Source of the DNA: CAZTHK01 sp964613215
GTDB lineage: Bacteria; Krumholzibacteriota; Krumholzibacteriia; Krumholzibacteriales; CAZTHK01
Direction of reading: 5' to 3'
DNA: 37,877 nucleotides
Assembly (NCBI GenBank): GCA_964613215.1
Contig: CAZTHK010000029.1
Coordinates: 1-37,877 of the forward strand
The notes under the pieces were generated by a model. That model saw nothing but the letters and a program-made list of their open reading frames with translations, ran no database searches and was not told where the DNA came from. The position numbers and the translations under genes were made by a program. Shown in pieces: positions 16,089-25,014 of this stretch (positions within the stretch are counted from its first letter, which is position 1; each line of letters starts with the position of its first letter).

Positions 16089-16745
16089 ATGAAGAATTTT
16101 TCTGTTATTGCGGCGCTTTTGATTTTTATTCTGATTTCACCATCTTCAGGGAAAGCCGGGGAAGCCAGTGATCCCTCCACAGATGTATACGATGTCTGTG
16201 TGGAGCAGTACTGCCATGTCTTCTGTCCCGCCGGAGATATATCCCTATGCTTCTGTATAAGCAAGAATGGCCAACCCCTGGAGGCTCCCCCATCTGACGT
16301 CCTTCTGAAGATTGAATGTAATCAGAACGATCTCCTTTATCTATGTGCCGGTGAAAGTCTGGAAAAGGAAGCTTATCTGTCTGACCCGTCCTGTGTGGAG
16401 GAGCCTGGTTGTGGAACTGCCTACTGCTGGTACTTCAGACTGGGAGGGTACTGTGAAGAAGCCAGAATATCACTTCGTATGAAGGGAGAGTCTCAGCCCT
16501 TCTTCCAGTTCTGGTTTCCCATCAGGTCGCCGGATATAAACGGAGACGGGGTGGTGGACTCAGCAGATGAATCAATACTCACGGCAGCTTATGGAACCAA
16601 CACGGTGAAATGCGACCTGAACTGTGATCTCAACGTGGATGATAGTGACCTGGATATCCTGACCGGTCATCTTTACCATTCCTGTGAAAATCAAATTGGT
16701 ACCGATGAATCAACCTGGGGATCTATCAAATCGGTTTATAAATAG
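16089..16745 (+). CDS. exported cysteine-rich protein with dockerin-like repeats
   Basis: This 218-aa protein has a Sec signal peptide (residues 1-23, core AALLIFILISPSSG). The mature domain of about 120 residues carries many cysteines, probably forming disulfides in the periplasm or outside. Two calcium-binding dockerin-type loops follow: DINGDGVVDSAD (about 148-159) and a degenerate DLNCDLNVDDSD (about 176-187). Such dockerin tails are common in FCB-group candidate phyla and need not mean cellulosomes. GAGGTG lies before the ATG. It is transcribed divergently from the helical-repeat activator, which might regulate it. The N-terminal domain is not recognised. Confidence 0.8.
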   Translation: MKNFSVIAALLIFILISPSSGKAGEASDPSTDVYDVCVEQYCHVFCPAGDISLCFCISKNGQPLEAPPSDVLLKIECNQNDLLYLCAGESLEKEAYLSDPSCVEEPGCGTAYCWYFRLGGYCEEARISLRMKGESQPFFQFWFPIRSPDINGDGVVDSADESILTAAYGTNTVKCDLNCDLNVDDSDLDILTGHLYHSCENQIGTDESTWGSIKSVYK

Positions 16746-16810
16746 AGCTGCCAGGCGTAATATGAGGCCGGTCAATCCGGGGTAATATTCAACGGTACCC
16801 TTTACCGGGT

Positions 16811-18370
16811 TTACCCCGAACCGTTTCCGCCCCCGGCCTTTTCCCGCCAGTAGTAAAAAGCGAAAAATACTGCAGCGAAGCAGATATAACCGAAGGCATA
16901 TTCCCCCCCGGTATTCCATCCTATCCGGCTGGCTGTGTCGTTCCCTGCAAATTGATATGCGTGAATCACCCCGAAGAAGGCCAGAACGGCTGCCGCCATT
17001 GACCACCAGGCAGCCTTCTTGAACTTCCTGTCTATCAGGAAAACACTTATGGCAGCCAGAATCATGGATGAGAAGATAAATCCTTTTTCCAGAGCCAGCA
17101 GACCGTGGAATCCGTTTATCGGCACTCCTTTATCCACCTGCTCTGCCAGAGTGGTTCCCACTCCGCTGTAAACCTGTTTGACAATATTCAAACCCCATGC
17201 AGCGAAAGCCGGGAAGAGTCCCACCACCACCGCCGGGGCATGCCTGTTTGGGGTGGCCTGATAGGCCTGGGCGGTTATGACTACCCCGATCCAGAACACT
17301 ATGGCTATACCGGCCTCCATTGGGACTATCGTATTTATCAGCTTCAATCCCCCTACCAGGGTTACAGCCAGGAAAAAAACCCCGTTAAGAAGCGAATACC
17401 CCGTTCTGGCCCCCAGGCCCTTCCATCCCGGGTGACCAATGTAGATGGTGGTAGGGAAGCAGGAACCGAAGAAAGAGGCCAGCATGCTCCCCACTCCGTT
17501 CACCACCAGGGAGGGCATGGTCTCATAACGGTCCCCTCCTGCTTCGGCACTCTCCAGATTCTGAAGGGAACCTATAACATTGAACAGTCCCATGGGAATT
17601 ATTATAGAGAGGTACTTGAAAAAATACCCGCTGAACATTATCCCAAACAGACTGCCTCCTGAAAATTGAGGTGCCCTCAATCCGACATGAGAAGCGGCGT
17701 CTTTTACCGCCCCGCCGTCCATAATACCGAATGCCCAGGCCAGGATAGAACCACAGATAACCGCCACCAGCCCTCCGGGCAGGCCCCAGGGAAATTTTAG
17801 ATTGGAAAAATACTGAATCAGTATTATAGCCAGGGGCAACATTGCTATCATGGGTTTCTCGAATGTCTGAAAAGCAAAGTCCATGGAAATAAATGTTATT
17901 GCAATCCCGGCCAGGGTGGATAATAAAGCAGCCCTGGGAGTAATCCTTCTGAGCACATCCACCACGAAAGCTCCGCCGAATTCTATTACTCCGCTCAGAA
18001 AACAGGCCAGCAATCCCACCTTCCAGGCCATCTGATAACTTCCTGTTTCCCGGTAGACCGGACCCATGATAAATATCAGATAGGCAAAAAGGCTGACGGT
18101 ATTGATACCGTAGGGAAGAGCGGTTACATCCCTCCTCCCCTCCTTTATGGCCAGTTTGCGGGCCTGCCAGGAATAAAAAAGATTACCGAATATAAGAGAA
18201 ATAGCCGCCCCGGGGAGGATGCGGGTAAAAACAAACCCGGATGGTATTCCTGCTATAACCGGGCAAAGGGTGGCAATGAGAAGAAACTGAATAAGATTGT
18301 CTATGGCCAATCCGAAGAATCCATCTATATCCCGTCTTACCACCCAGGGATAATCGAACCTCTTACTCAA
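16811..18370 (-). CDS. NCS2-family permease (purine/pyrimidine or related)
   Basis: This 519-aa inner-membrane transporter has about 12-14 hydrophobic segments and the core of the nucleobase/ascorbate (NCS2) family. Examples are RRDVTALPYGINTVSLFAY near residues 78-96, GLFNVIGSLQNLESAEAGGDRY near 264-285 and FPTTIYIGHPGWKGLGARTGYS near 307-328. It should import a base-like solute with protons or sodium. The start is TTG 18370, fixed by GGAGGAGG five bases upstream. It is convergent with the dockerin-like gene. The substrate cannot be told; no purine-salvage genes are adjacent, and purM lies about 2.5 kb away. Confidence 0.85.
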   Translation of the reverse strand: MSKRFDYPWVVRRDIDGFFGLAIDNLIQFLLIATLCPVIAGIPSGFVFTRILPGAAISLIFGNLFYSWQARKLAIKEGRRDVTALPYGINTVSLFAYLIFIMGPVYRETGSYQMAWKVGLLACFLSGVIEFGGAFVVDVLRRITPRAALLSTLAGIAITFISMDFAFQTFEKPMIAMLPLAIILIQYFSNLKFPWGLPGGLVAVICGSILAWAFGIMDGGAVKDAASHVGLRAPQFSGGSLFGIMFSGYFFKYLSIIIPMGLFNVIGSLQNLESAEAGGDRYETMPSLVVNGVGSMLASFFGSCFPTTIYIGHPGWKGLGARTGYSLLNGVFFLAVTLVGGLKLINTIVPMEAGIAIVFWIGVVITAQAYQATPNRHAPAVVVGLFPAFAAWGLNIVKQVYSGVGTTLAEQVDKGVPINGFHGLLALEKGFIFSSMILAAISVFLIDRKFKKAAWWSMAAAVLAFFGVIHAYQFAGNDTASRIGWNTGGEYAFGYICFAAVFFAFYYWREKAGGGNGSG

Positions 18371-18518
18371 TATAACCTCCTCCTGGTATCCATATGCCGT
18401 TCAGAATTAATGGTATCATGGTAACTTCAAGGGGTATAATAACACCTCAACAAATTCCTCCCGCCTACCCGCAACAGTATCAAAACAGAAGTATATTTTC
18501 CACAGTGAAAGCGTACTA

Positions 18519-18547
18519 TTGACTGATTCTCTCATTTTTCATAAAGT
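18519..18547 (+). promoter_or_regulatory. sigma-70 promoter for lipoprotein gene
   Basis: TTGACT (18519-18524) and TAAAGT (18542-18547) have a 17-base spacer. The -10 box is 4 of 6, so support is moderate. Confidence 0.4.
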
Positions 18548-18601
18548 TTCATATTATTGCATTATCTCGGACCGGTATTGAAAAAAATGGAGGGAACAGA
18601 G

Positions 18602-19915
18602 ATGAAAGAGTTTAAATTTACCCGGATCTTTCTTGCCTTCCTTACCTTTGCCGGGATGGTAATGTTATCTTTCTCATGTGATGACAACCCCGCCTTCGAG
18701 GAGGAGGCCGCCTCAAAAATCTATATAGAAAAATTGTCGGGAGACCATCAGACCGAGCGGATAGGCATGACCCTGCCTCAGAAGATGACCGTTCATGTTA
18801 TCAATCTTGCCGGCAATCATCTCCCCGGCAGACTGGTAAACTTCAGCACTTCCGATACAGGAGCAGTGGTAACTCCCCGTACTGCCATCACCGACAATTA
18901 CGGTATCGCCGAATGCTCCTTCACCCTGGGCACCAGGGCTGGCGAACAGCATGTGGGCGCTGCCACCCGCGATGACAGTACCACATTTACAGCCATCGCG
19001 GAGGAAATAGGCTGTTCCGAAGAGAATCCCCAACCGTGTTGCAACTGGCCTGCCGGCATGATCTACATTACCACCACCAGCTCTTCACTGATAGAGGGCT
19101 CCGGCTCAGTTCTGATCATGTTCGACCCCGCCACCGGGGGGATAGAGAAGATACTGGAGACCGACTCCACCATTGCAGACCTTTCCTTCTCTTCCAGGGG
19201 AGAGCTTTTTCTGAGCACACGTCACACCATAATGAAGGTAGACCATGAAACATACCAGCTGGAGAACTTCTGCTCATATCCATCCGGATGGATACCTGAA
19301 CTGATATCCAATCCGGGGGGAGTGATGGTGGGATTATCAGAGGATGAAATATTCATGGTTGGCTGTCCCCCCGATCCTGTCCGGAATATTACTGATGTCG
19401 GTAATACAATCAACATTGGAAATCTGGCCATCAGTATTAAAGAGCGTAATCTCTTTATTATAATGGGATCCGGACCTACCTATAAAATGAAGGAACTGAA
19501 CTGGGATGGAAGAACGGTCAATTATAGTCTCAAGGACAATTTCTATCTGAATTGCGGAACAGCCTCTCCGGAAGGGATGTGCGCCGACTCTACAGGTAAT
19601 GTATATATCACCCTGAATGGCACCCAGACAATCAGGCGTATTGCCAGGGTGTCCGATAGCGGTGATGTAGACGAACAATTCTTCGACTTCTATCAGCATG
19701 CCGGTGGTAATAATATACAGGCAGGACAGTGGGGCGATATTACCCTGATGGACGGGAATCTCTATCTGATAGATAAGCGTAATGACCGTCTGGTCATAAT
19801 ATCAGAGGAGGGGGAATGGATAGATTCTGTAGAGGATCATGCCTTTTCCAAAGCAGGCATTGAAAATGAACGGTACGGTATCGCTTCCCCACCGCACCAC
19901 ACCAGCTGCCCCTGA
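18602..19915 (+). CDS. lipoprotein with Ig-like domain and propeller-like region
   Basis: This is a 437-aa predicted lipoprotein. ATG 18602 is chosen because GGAGGG lies at 18589-18594 and a good signal peptide follows, with lipobox LSFSC and lipidated Cys26. An earlier in-frame ATG (18557) would put 15 charged residues before it. Residues of about 40-135 resemble a bacterial Ig-like (Big-1) domain (GRLVNFSTSDTGAVVTPRTA, ITDNYGIAECSFT). From about 150 to the end, repeated short beta-strand units (GSVLIMFDPATGG, DSTGNVYITLNGTQTIRRIA) suggest a beta-propeller of the NHL/SMP-30 type. It probably sits at the outer membrane as a binding or adhesion protein. It ends 15 bases from the convergent STAS gene. 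Confidence 0.8.
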   Translation: MKEFKFTRIFLAFLTFAGMVMLSFSCDDNPAFEEEAASKIYIEKLSGDHQTERIGMTLPQKMTVHVINLAGNHLPGRLVNFSTSDTGAVVTPRTAITDNYGIAECSFTLGTRAGEQHVGAATRDDSTTFTAIAEEIGCSEENPQPCCNWPAGMIYITTTSSSLIEGSGSVLIMFDPATGGIEKILETDSTIADLSFSSRGELFLSTRHTIMKVDHETYQLENFCSYPSGWIPELISNPGGVMVGLSEDEIFMVGCPPDPVRNITDVGNTINIGNLAISIKERNLFIIMGSGPTYKMKELNWDGRTVNYSLKDNFYLNCGTASPEGMCADSTGNVYITLNGTQTIRRIARVSDSGDVDEQFFDFYQHAGGNNIQAGQWGDITLMDGNLYLIDKRNDRLVIISEEGEWIDSVEDHAFSKAGIENERYGIASPPHHTSCP

Positions 19916-19930
19916 CTGGATCAGCAACTC

Positions 19931-20269
19931 CTACTTGAAGCTCTTAATAGCTTCCTCTTTAGTATCGAACACATCAAAGATGAGATTCAATCTGGTGACC
20001 TGAAGTATTCCTATGATTCTATCGTTGGGGGAGCACAGTTTCAGCATGCCGCCTTTTTTGGAGTATCGTGACCGTGCAGAGACCAGAATTCCCAGTCCCT
20101 GACTGGATATCCATTTTACCTTGGAAAGGTTGATTATTGCATCCAGCTTATTTTGATCGGCAAGCTCGGAGAGGACTTCCACTATCTTCATATTATCCTC
20201 CCCTCCGTACATCTCGCCGGAAACATTTAAAATAGTGATTCCATCAACCTCTCGCTTTTTAATCTTCAT
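19931..20269 (-). CDS. STAS-domain anti-anti-sigma-like protein
   Basis: This 112-aa protein is a single STAS domain. The phosphorylatable serine region reads VKWISSQGLGILVSA near residues 50-64, as in SpoIIAA/RsbV proteins. Such proteins are switched by phosphorylation by a HATPase-type anti-sigma kinase and release a sigma factor or act in other partner-switch circuits. No such kinase or sigma gene lies beside it. GGAGGAAA precedes the ATG. It follows a second STAS gene by 48 bases on the same strand, probably in one transcript. Confidence 0.87.
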   Translation of the reverse strand: MKIKKREVDGITILNVSGEMYGGEDNMKIVEVLSELADQNKLDAIINLSKVKWISSQGLGILVSARSRYSKKGGMLKLCSPNDRIIGILQVTRLNLIFDVFDTKEEAIKSFK

Positions 20270-20317
20270 GCTAGCTTTCCTCCACTAAAGTGCTGATCAC
20301 CTTCAGATAACCATGGG

Positions 20318-20659
20318 CTAGAAACTATTAAGGGCCTCTTTTTCACTCTTATAACTCTCAAAAACTTCAGGAACCAGTCCACATGTTTTCAGCACCGTAC
20401 CAACCCTGTCGGTAACATTAACCAGTTTGGTTTTGGCATCTTCTCTCTTAGCCGAAACAAATGTGGCTATCAGATCACCGGCGCCGAGTGAGTTAAGCCA
20501 CTTTATCTCTTCCATATTCAGAAGAAAACGCTTCTGTCCGCCTTCTATCTCTTTCTTAATTAACTCCTGAATTTTTTTTGCCTCTGGACCACCATCAATC
20601 TGCCCCTCTAGATCGAGTATCATCACACCGTTCTCTTCACGGGTTGTGATGTTCAGCAT
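20318..20659 (-). CDS. STAS-domain anti-anti-sigma-like protein (second copy)
   Basis: This 113-aa STAS protein differs clearly from its neighbour. Its phosphoacceptor segment is IKWLNSLGAGDLIATFVSA near residues 49-67. GAGAGGAGTTCGAG precedes ATG 20659. It is the first gene after the promoter at 20758-20786. Two tandem STAS proteins may form a paired partner-switching input that integrates different phosphorylation signals; the kinase must be encoded elsewhere. Confidence 0.87.
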   Translation of the reverse strand: MLNITTREENGVMILDLEGQIDGGPEAKKIQELIKKEIEGGQKRFLLNMEEIKWLNSLGAGDLIATFVSAKREDAKTKLVNVTDRVGTVLKTCGLVPEVFESYKSEKEALNSF

Positions 20660-20757
20660 CTCGAACTCCTCTCTTTATTTCAGAAAGTATCAATTTCCTG
20701 ATTTTTAGTTATAATAATGCTCCTGAGCTTAATAGCAAGGCAAAACATACAACCGGA

Positions 20758-20786
20758 ATATTAACAACACCCGATATTCCTGTCAA
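20758..20786 (-). promoter_or_regulatory. sigma-70 promoter for the STAS pair
   Basis: On the minus strand TTGACA (20781-20786) and TAATAT (20758-20763) are 17 bases apart. The leader to ATG 20659 is about 90 bases and carries a good ribosome site. Confidence 0.6.
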
Positions 20787-20877
20787 GCAAACTGACATCT
20801 TCTTTTAAAGCTCCAGTTCGAAAAAGCACCTTCATCAGGACAGGAACCGGATCATTATCAACCGTAACTGTCAAATC

Positions 20878-21903
20878 TCATCTTATTTCTACCTGTTTAT
20901 CTCCTTCCATTACCTTCCCCACTCTCACCGGCTCCCAGCGGTAATCCCCCTTTTCTAACTTTCCACTATCCTGCGGGGATACAATAAATATCATTCCCAG
21001 GCCCATATTAAAGACCCTGTACATTTCACCGGGAGGAACCATTCCTTCATCCATGAGATAGCGGAATACACCGGGAATTTCCCAGCTTTCAGCTTCGATA
21101 ATAACCTTGCAGCCCTCCGGCAAAACACGGGGAATGTTGTCAATCAAACCTCCTCCGGTAATGTGAACCAATCCCTTGATATCAATCCAATCACGGATCG
21201 ATTTTACTTCTGCCAGGTAGCTGCGGTGCACATCAAGCAATACATCCGCCACTCTCCTCCCTACTCCAGGCAGAGTGTCGTCTATGCCCAGCCCCCTGTC
21301 CTGAAATATAATCTTCCTGGCCAGGGAATATCCATTGGTGTGAAGACCCCCGGAGGGAAAAGCCCATAATTCATCTCCCGGTTCAATCCTGCCCCCGTCT
21401 ATTATTCTGTTCCTCTCCACTACACCCACGATGCTTCCCGCAAGATCATACTCTCCGGGGCTATAAAATCCCGGCATCTCGGCTGTCTCACCACCTATCA
21501 GGGCGCAACCGTTACTGCTGCATCCCCGAGATAACCCCTCCACCACCGACGCAACCACCCCGGGGTCCAGTTTGCCGCAGGCGAAATAATCCAGAAAGAA
21601 GAGGGGTTCCGCCCCCTGAACCAGTATATCATTGACACAATGATTAACCAGGTCTTCTCCCACCGTATCATGCTTTCCGGCCATGAAAGCCACTTTCAGT
21701 TTGGTTCCCACTCCATCCACACTGGAAACCAGAACCGGATCATCAAATCTGCTGCCGAGCTCAAATAAGCCACCGAAATTACCCACCTCCGACAGCACCT
21801 CTTTCCCCCAGGTAGCTCTGACCAGGCTGGATATTCTTTTATTAGCTTCCATGGCGGCATCAATATTCACACCCGATTCACTGTACTTTGAACTCAATGT
21901 CAT
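20878..21903 (-). CDS. purM: phosphoribosylformylglycinamidine cyclo-ligase (AIR synthetase)
   Basis: PurM closes the imidazole ring of FGAM to AIR with ATP, the fifth step of purine synthesis. The 341-aa length is normal. It opens with YSESGVNIDAA and has the ATP/Mg segment SSVDGVGTKLKVAF near residues 60-73. VNHCVNDILVQGAEPLFFLDY near 87-107, GGETAEMPGFY near 138-148 and PSGGLHTNGYSLAR near 185-198 follow. All PurM signature stretches are intact. No other pur gene is adjacent. It lies between the STAS pair and the HD-GYP gene, all on the minus strand but with separate spacings. Confidence 0.97.
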   Translation of the reverse strand: MTLSSKYSESGVNIDAAMEANKRISSLVRATWGKEVLSEVGNFGGLFELGSRFDDPVLVSSVDGVGTKLKVAFMAGKHDTVGEDLVNHCVNDILVQGAEPLFFLDYFACGKLDPGVVASVVEGLSRGCSSNGCALIGGETAEMPGFYSPGEYDLAGSIVGVVERNRIIDGGRIEPGDELWAFPSGGLHTNGYSLARKIIFQDRGLGIDDTLPGVGRRVADVLLDVHRSYLAEVKSIRDWIDIKGLVHITGGGLIDNIPRVLPEGCKVIIEAESWEIPGVFRYLMDEGMVPPGEMYRVFNMGLGMIFIVSPQDSGKLEKGDYRWEPVRVGKVMEGDKQVEIR

Positions 21904-22031
21904 TTCCCCTTCTAATAAATTTCTGCTTCGGTACGATCCTGTTAAACCTGGTCCGACAGGTGTAATCCTGTTTCTATGGAATATAGGTTAAATGACCGGA
22001 AATTTACAGACAAAACGGAGACAAAATAAGG

Positions 22032-23336
22032 CTAGACCTGAACATGTTCGACCAGTGATTTGTAAATCTCAGTGGTAACGTCGGTTTCCACAATCAACTG
22101 GAATTCACCCTTCCAGTAAAGAGCCAGCAGTATATCGGTCACTTCGGAGTGAAACTGGGTCCCCTGGTAAGTCTCCAGTTCCCTGATTACATCTTCTATG
22201 GGAAGTGCCTTACGGTAGGGACGGTCTGAAGTCATGGCATCGAAGGCATCCACCACATTAAGGATGTGAGCCCCCAGGGGTATCTCCTCTTCACTAAGTC
22301 CATTGGGATAACCCTTGCCATCCGGCCTCTCATGATGGCAGCGTATTACCTCGGCCGCCTCCTTAAGAAACTTCATCTGTTCCACTATGTCCGCGCCGAT
22401 ATTGGGATGAGTTCTCAGGGAATTCCACTCTTCGTCATTGAGAGGTTCTACCTTTACCAGGATCTCATTCTGAACTGCAATCTTGCCGATATCGTGAAGG
22501 AGAGCTGCGTATTCCAGCATCTCCAGTTCCCGTTCGCTCATCCCCATAGCCCTTCCTATCCTGAGAGCATATCTGGATACCCGGTATGAATGGCCATGGG
22601 TGAAGGGATCGGAAGCATCGATAGCTGAGGTTAGTGCAGCCACGGTATTTATATAAGTCTCTCTCATATCCAGGTATATCTGAAATGAATACCGGGCCAG
22701 AAAGAGGGGTATGATAAACAGAGCCAGCGTCCAGATGCCCGAATTTGCATACAGCAGAGCTATGATAGCTCCTACCGGCAGGAAAGCCAGAATGTGGATA
22801 AAATTCCACATATAGTTCTGCCGCCACACCTGTATAACATTTCTGCCATCTGAAAGGGAGATGATGAAGCTGATAGCCCAGGTGTTGAAATGATAGTAGA
22901 CTACCCCCGCAGCGAAGAGTGGAACAAGAAAGAGGGGTGATTCCATGTTTCCCAGTTCCCCGAAGGAGCGGTAAACCACCCCCGAGACACCAACTGTAAG
23001 GATCAACAGGGGTACATTGAAGAAGAGCTTCTTAAAACTCCGGCGCTGCAGGATTCCTTCTGTAATGAGGGTTGATATTGCCTCAACCACTACCATAACA
23101 GCAGGTCCAAAAAGAACGATACCGGCTATATCTATGGGAGAGGAAGCGTATATGGAGGCGCCTCCGCGGGGCAGTGATATCTGCACCGAATCAGCTATCA
23201 CTACAAAGCAGACAAAGAGAATTATATCTCTGAGGTGACCTTCGGGCAGATCTCTTACCAGATAGATGAAAAACAAAATCCCGGCAATTATAATAAAGCT
23301 GTAGTAAAGCCTGAATCCCCAGCTATCCTTTTCCAT
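22032..23336 (-). CDS. membrane HD-GYP domain protein (c-di-GMP phosphodiesterase candidate)
   Basis: This 434-aa protein has an N-terminal region of about seven transmembrane segments (residues 10-225), a possible sensor, followed by a full HD-GYP domain. The metal dyad is LLHDIGK near 279-285, and the subclass motif HHERPDGKGYPNGL near 332-345 is complete. VDAFDAMTSDRPYRKAL follows, as in active phosphodiesterases. It probably degrades cyclic di-GMP or cGAMP at the inner membrane in response to a membrane signal. GAGAGGAAAG immediately before the ATG fixes the start. No GGDEF or EAL gene is in the window. Confidence 0.93.
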   Translation of the reverse strand: MEKDSWGFRLYYSFIIIAGILFFIYLVRDLPEGHLRDIILFVCFVVIADSVQISLPRGGASIYASSPIDIAGIVLFGPAVMVVVEAISTLITEGILQRRSFKKLFFNVPLLILTVGVSGVVYRSFGELGNMESPLFLVPLFAAGVVYYHFNTWAISFIISLSDGRNVIQVWRQNYMWNFIHILAFLPVGAIIALLYANSGIWTLALFIIPLFLARYSFQIYLDMRETYINTVAALTSAIDASDPFTHGHSYRVSRYALRIGRAMGMSERELEMLEYAALLHDIGKIAVQNEILVKVEPLNDEEWNSLRTHPNIGADIVEQMKFLKEAAEVIRCHHERPDGKGYPNGLSEEEIPLGAHILNVVDAFDAMTSDRPYRKALPIEDVIRELETYQGTQFHSEVTDILLALYWKGEFQLIVETDVTTEIYKSLVEHVQV

Positions 23337-23539
23337 CTTTCCTCTCGAAATTTTCTTTCCCGGATATTATGGCTAACTGCCCTGCTACTTCCGGCACCCT
23401 CATAGTCCTGGCGAGAGTCACAACTAAATGAATGCACTATCCATGCCAAATAACTACAATTGGTTGCCAGCAATCAGCTTATCGGTACTGTGCTGCTGAA
23501 TTATGAGGGAAAATACTCAAAAATCTAATGGTATGTATG

Positions 23540-24484
23540 CTACTTTATCAGATAATGAACTTCTTTTCTGGATTTCCATCTTCCCATGGGCCTGTTCAGG
23601 GCGTCCAGAACGGCCAGTACAGCAGCTTCGCTAGGTTCCCGGCCAAACAGTACACACCCTATCAGTTGGGTAACAGACCTGCCCCTTATCACATCAACTA
23701 TCCCCATCAGGGCCCGCTGGCCGGATATTTCGACCTCTCTCATATCAGATAAGCAGAGTTTGAACTTTTCGTCAAGTAATTCCATAGCGGCATTCAGGGT
23801 AGCTTCCGCCACCAGCCTGAAAGGTGGTTGAGATGTTCTGACATCCTCTCTTCTGCCCACCCACTCCACGGAACCCTTCCTGAGAACTACTTCCGCCCTG
23901 ATGGTGTCTTCCTCCACCCCCAGTTCAAGAGATACAAATCTGACTCTGACATCCTCCTCCAGAAATTCCAGCTGGGGGGCTTCTTTCTCACTCCGGCAGG
24001 CCTCCTCACCACCCCCCGTTAACTCCGTCCCTTCATCCCGGGATCTCTTCCTCTCAGATTCCCATACATCTTCACCCATTCTCTCATCGATAATCCGGTC
24101 CATCGAATCCTTGAATTCATCTGTCTCTCCGGCTGCAGATTTGTCCGGGGGGGGAGTCTTCTCTACATCCTGTTCTTCCGGGGATTCCAATACTTCGTCT
24201 TCTTCCTCCGTCCATTCCCCCTCCTCCCTCTTTTCACCATCCAACCTGTCGATCATAACCACCCCTATCTTGCGGTAATCTACGTCCATAGACATCTTTG
24301 CCTTGAGACACGATTCCACATCCCGGGCTATCATCTTGGGAGGCCGGTCACCCGATGCTACCACATGAATTTCAGAAAAATTGCCATGCTGATCTGTGGT
24401 TATCTTGCATGACTGAACATCACGGAGCCGCTTTATCAGCTCTTCTGCCCTTCTTACTCTATCCCTGTCAGAGGATCCATCCAT
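23540..24484 (-). CDS. conserved-looking two-domain protein with acidic linker, unknown
   Basis: This is a 314-aa soluble protein. The N-terminal domain (about 1-80) carries GNFSEIHVVASGDRPPKMIA and RDVESCLKAKMSMDVDYRKI. It recalls an uncharacterised domain I have seen in Firmicutes proteins, but I do not know its function. Residues 80-170 are a very acidic, Pro-, Glu- and Ser-rich linker, likely disordered. The C-terminal part (about 175-314) is an alpha/beta domain with repeated RAEVVLRKGSVEW and LVAEATLNAAMELL units. No signal peptide or membrane segment. AGGAATCAGG precedes ATG 24484. It appears to be transcribed alone. Confidence 0.7.
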   Translation of the reverse strand: MDGSSDRDRVRRAEELIKRLRDVQSCKITTDQHGNFSEIHVVASGDRPPKMIARDVESCLKAKMSMDVDYRKIGVVMIDRLDGEKREEGEWTEEEDEVLESPEEQDVEKTPPPDKSAAGETDEFKDSMDRIIDERMGEDVWESERKRSRDEGTELTGGGEEACRSEKEAPQLEFLEEDVRVRFVSLELGVEEDTIRAEVVLRKGSVEWVGRREDVRTSQPPFRLVAEATLNAAMELLDEKFKLCLSDMREVEISGQRALMGIVDVIRGRSVTQLIGCVLFGREPSEAAVLAVLDALNRPMGRWKSRKEVHYLIK

Positions 24485-24604
24485 CCTGATTCCTGCTTTT
24501 TATAATTATCCGCCAATACATAGCGCAAGCACATGGAACTGCTATTAATACTGTTAATATAGTACAGCGCCCCGGTAGAGCAAAGCTGTATAAACATCTA
24601 ATTC

Positions 24605-24633
24605 ATTATATCATAAAAACTTGGCAATAACAA
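24605..24633 (-). promoter_or_regulatory. sigma-70 promoter candidate
   Basis: On the minus strand TTGTTA (24628-24633) and a perfect TATAAT (24605-24610) are 17 bases apart. They lie about 120 bases upstream of the 24484 start. Confidence 0.5.
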
Positions 24634-24922
24634 GAAAAGAGTTTAACTGCACATTATCCTCCATAATGACCTCTGATATCCAATAAGACAAACAATATCA
24701 ACCGATTATTAAAACATAGAATTCTCCGTTCTGAGTAAAAGGCAAAAAATTTCTCAATATTTAGGTTTAAATGCCGGTAAATATAATGAGGCTATATTTC
24801 ACCTTCTCCCTCCGGTGAGAGGGAGAGAAAGGATCAAATTAAATAAAATCAGGAAGGTTGCTGCAACGGGAGATTAAATACCCGGCATCCGGTGGTACAA
24901 AGTCCGGGAAACCGGTTTAACA

Positions 24923-24950
24923 TTGACAGAGAAGGCCGGTATACTATTCT
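24923..24950 (+). promoter_or_regulatory. sigma-70 promoter for FemAB/formyltransferase pair
   Basis: TTGACA (24923-24928, perfect) and TATTCT (24945-24950) are 16 bases apart, about 58 bases before the likely transcript start to ATG 25015 distance. The -10 box is imperfect. Confidence 0.45.
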
Positions 24951-25014
24951 TGTTTCACCGGAAGCAGTCAAGTTTCAAAGATATAAGGCATTATCTATTT
25001 GAACAGGGAGAAAA

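Larger units (their letters stand above)
24485..25014. other. 530-base intergenic region between divergent genes
   Basis: No gene is visible. The left part carries the promoter for the minus-strand gene. An inverted repeat with arms TCTCCCTC/GAGGGAGA lies at about 24803-24825, without a T run on either side, so it is not a standard terminator. The right end carries a plus-strand promoter. The middle is AT-rich and featureless. Confidence 0.5.

Noticed and set aside
24803..24825. TCTCCCTC/GAGGGAGA inverted repeat as a terminator or REP element
   Set aside because: No T run follows on either strand and only one copy was noticed in the window.
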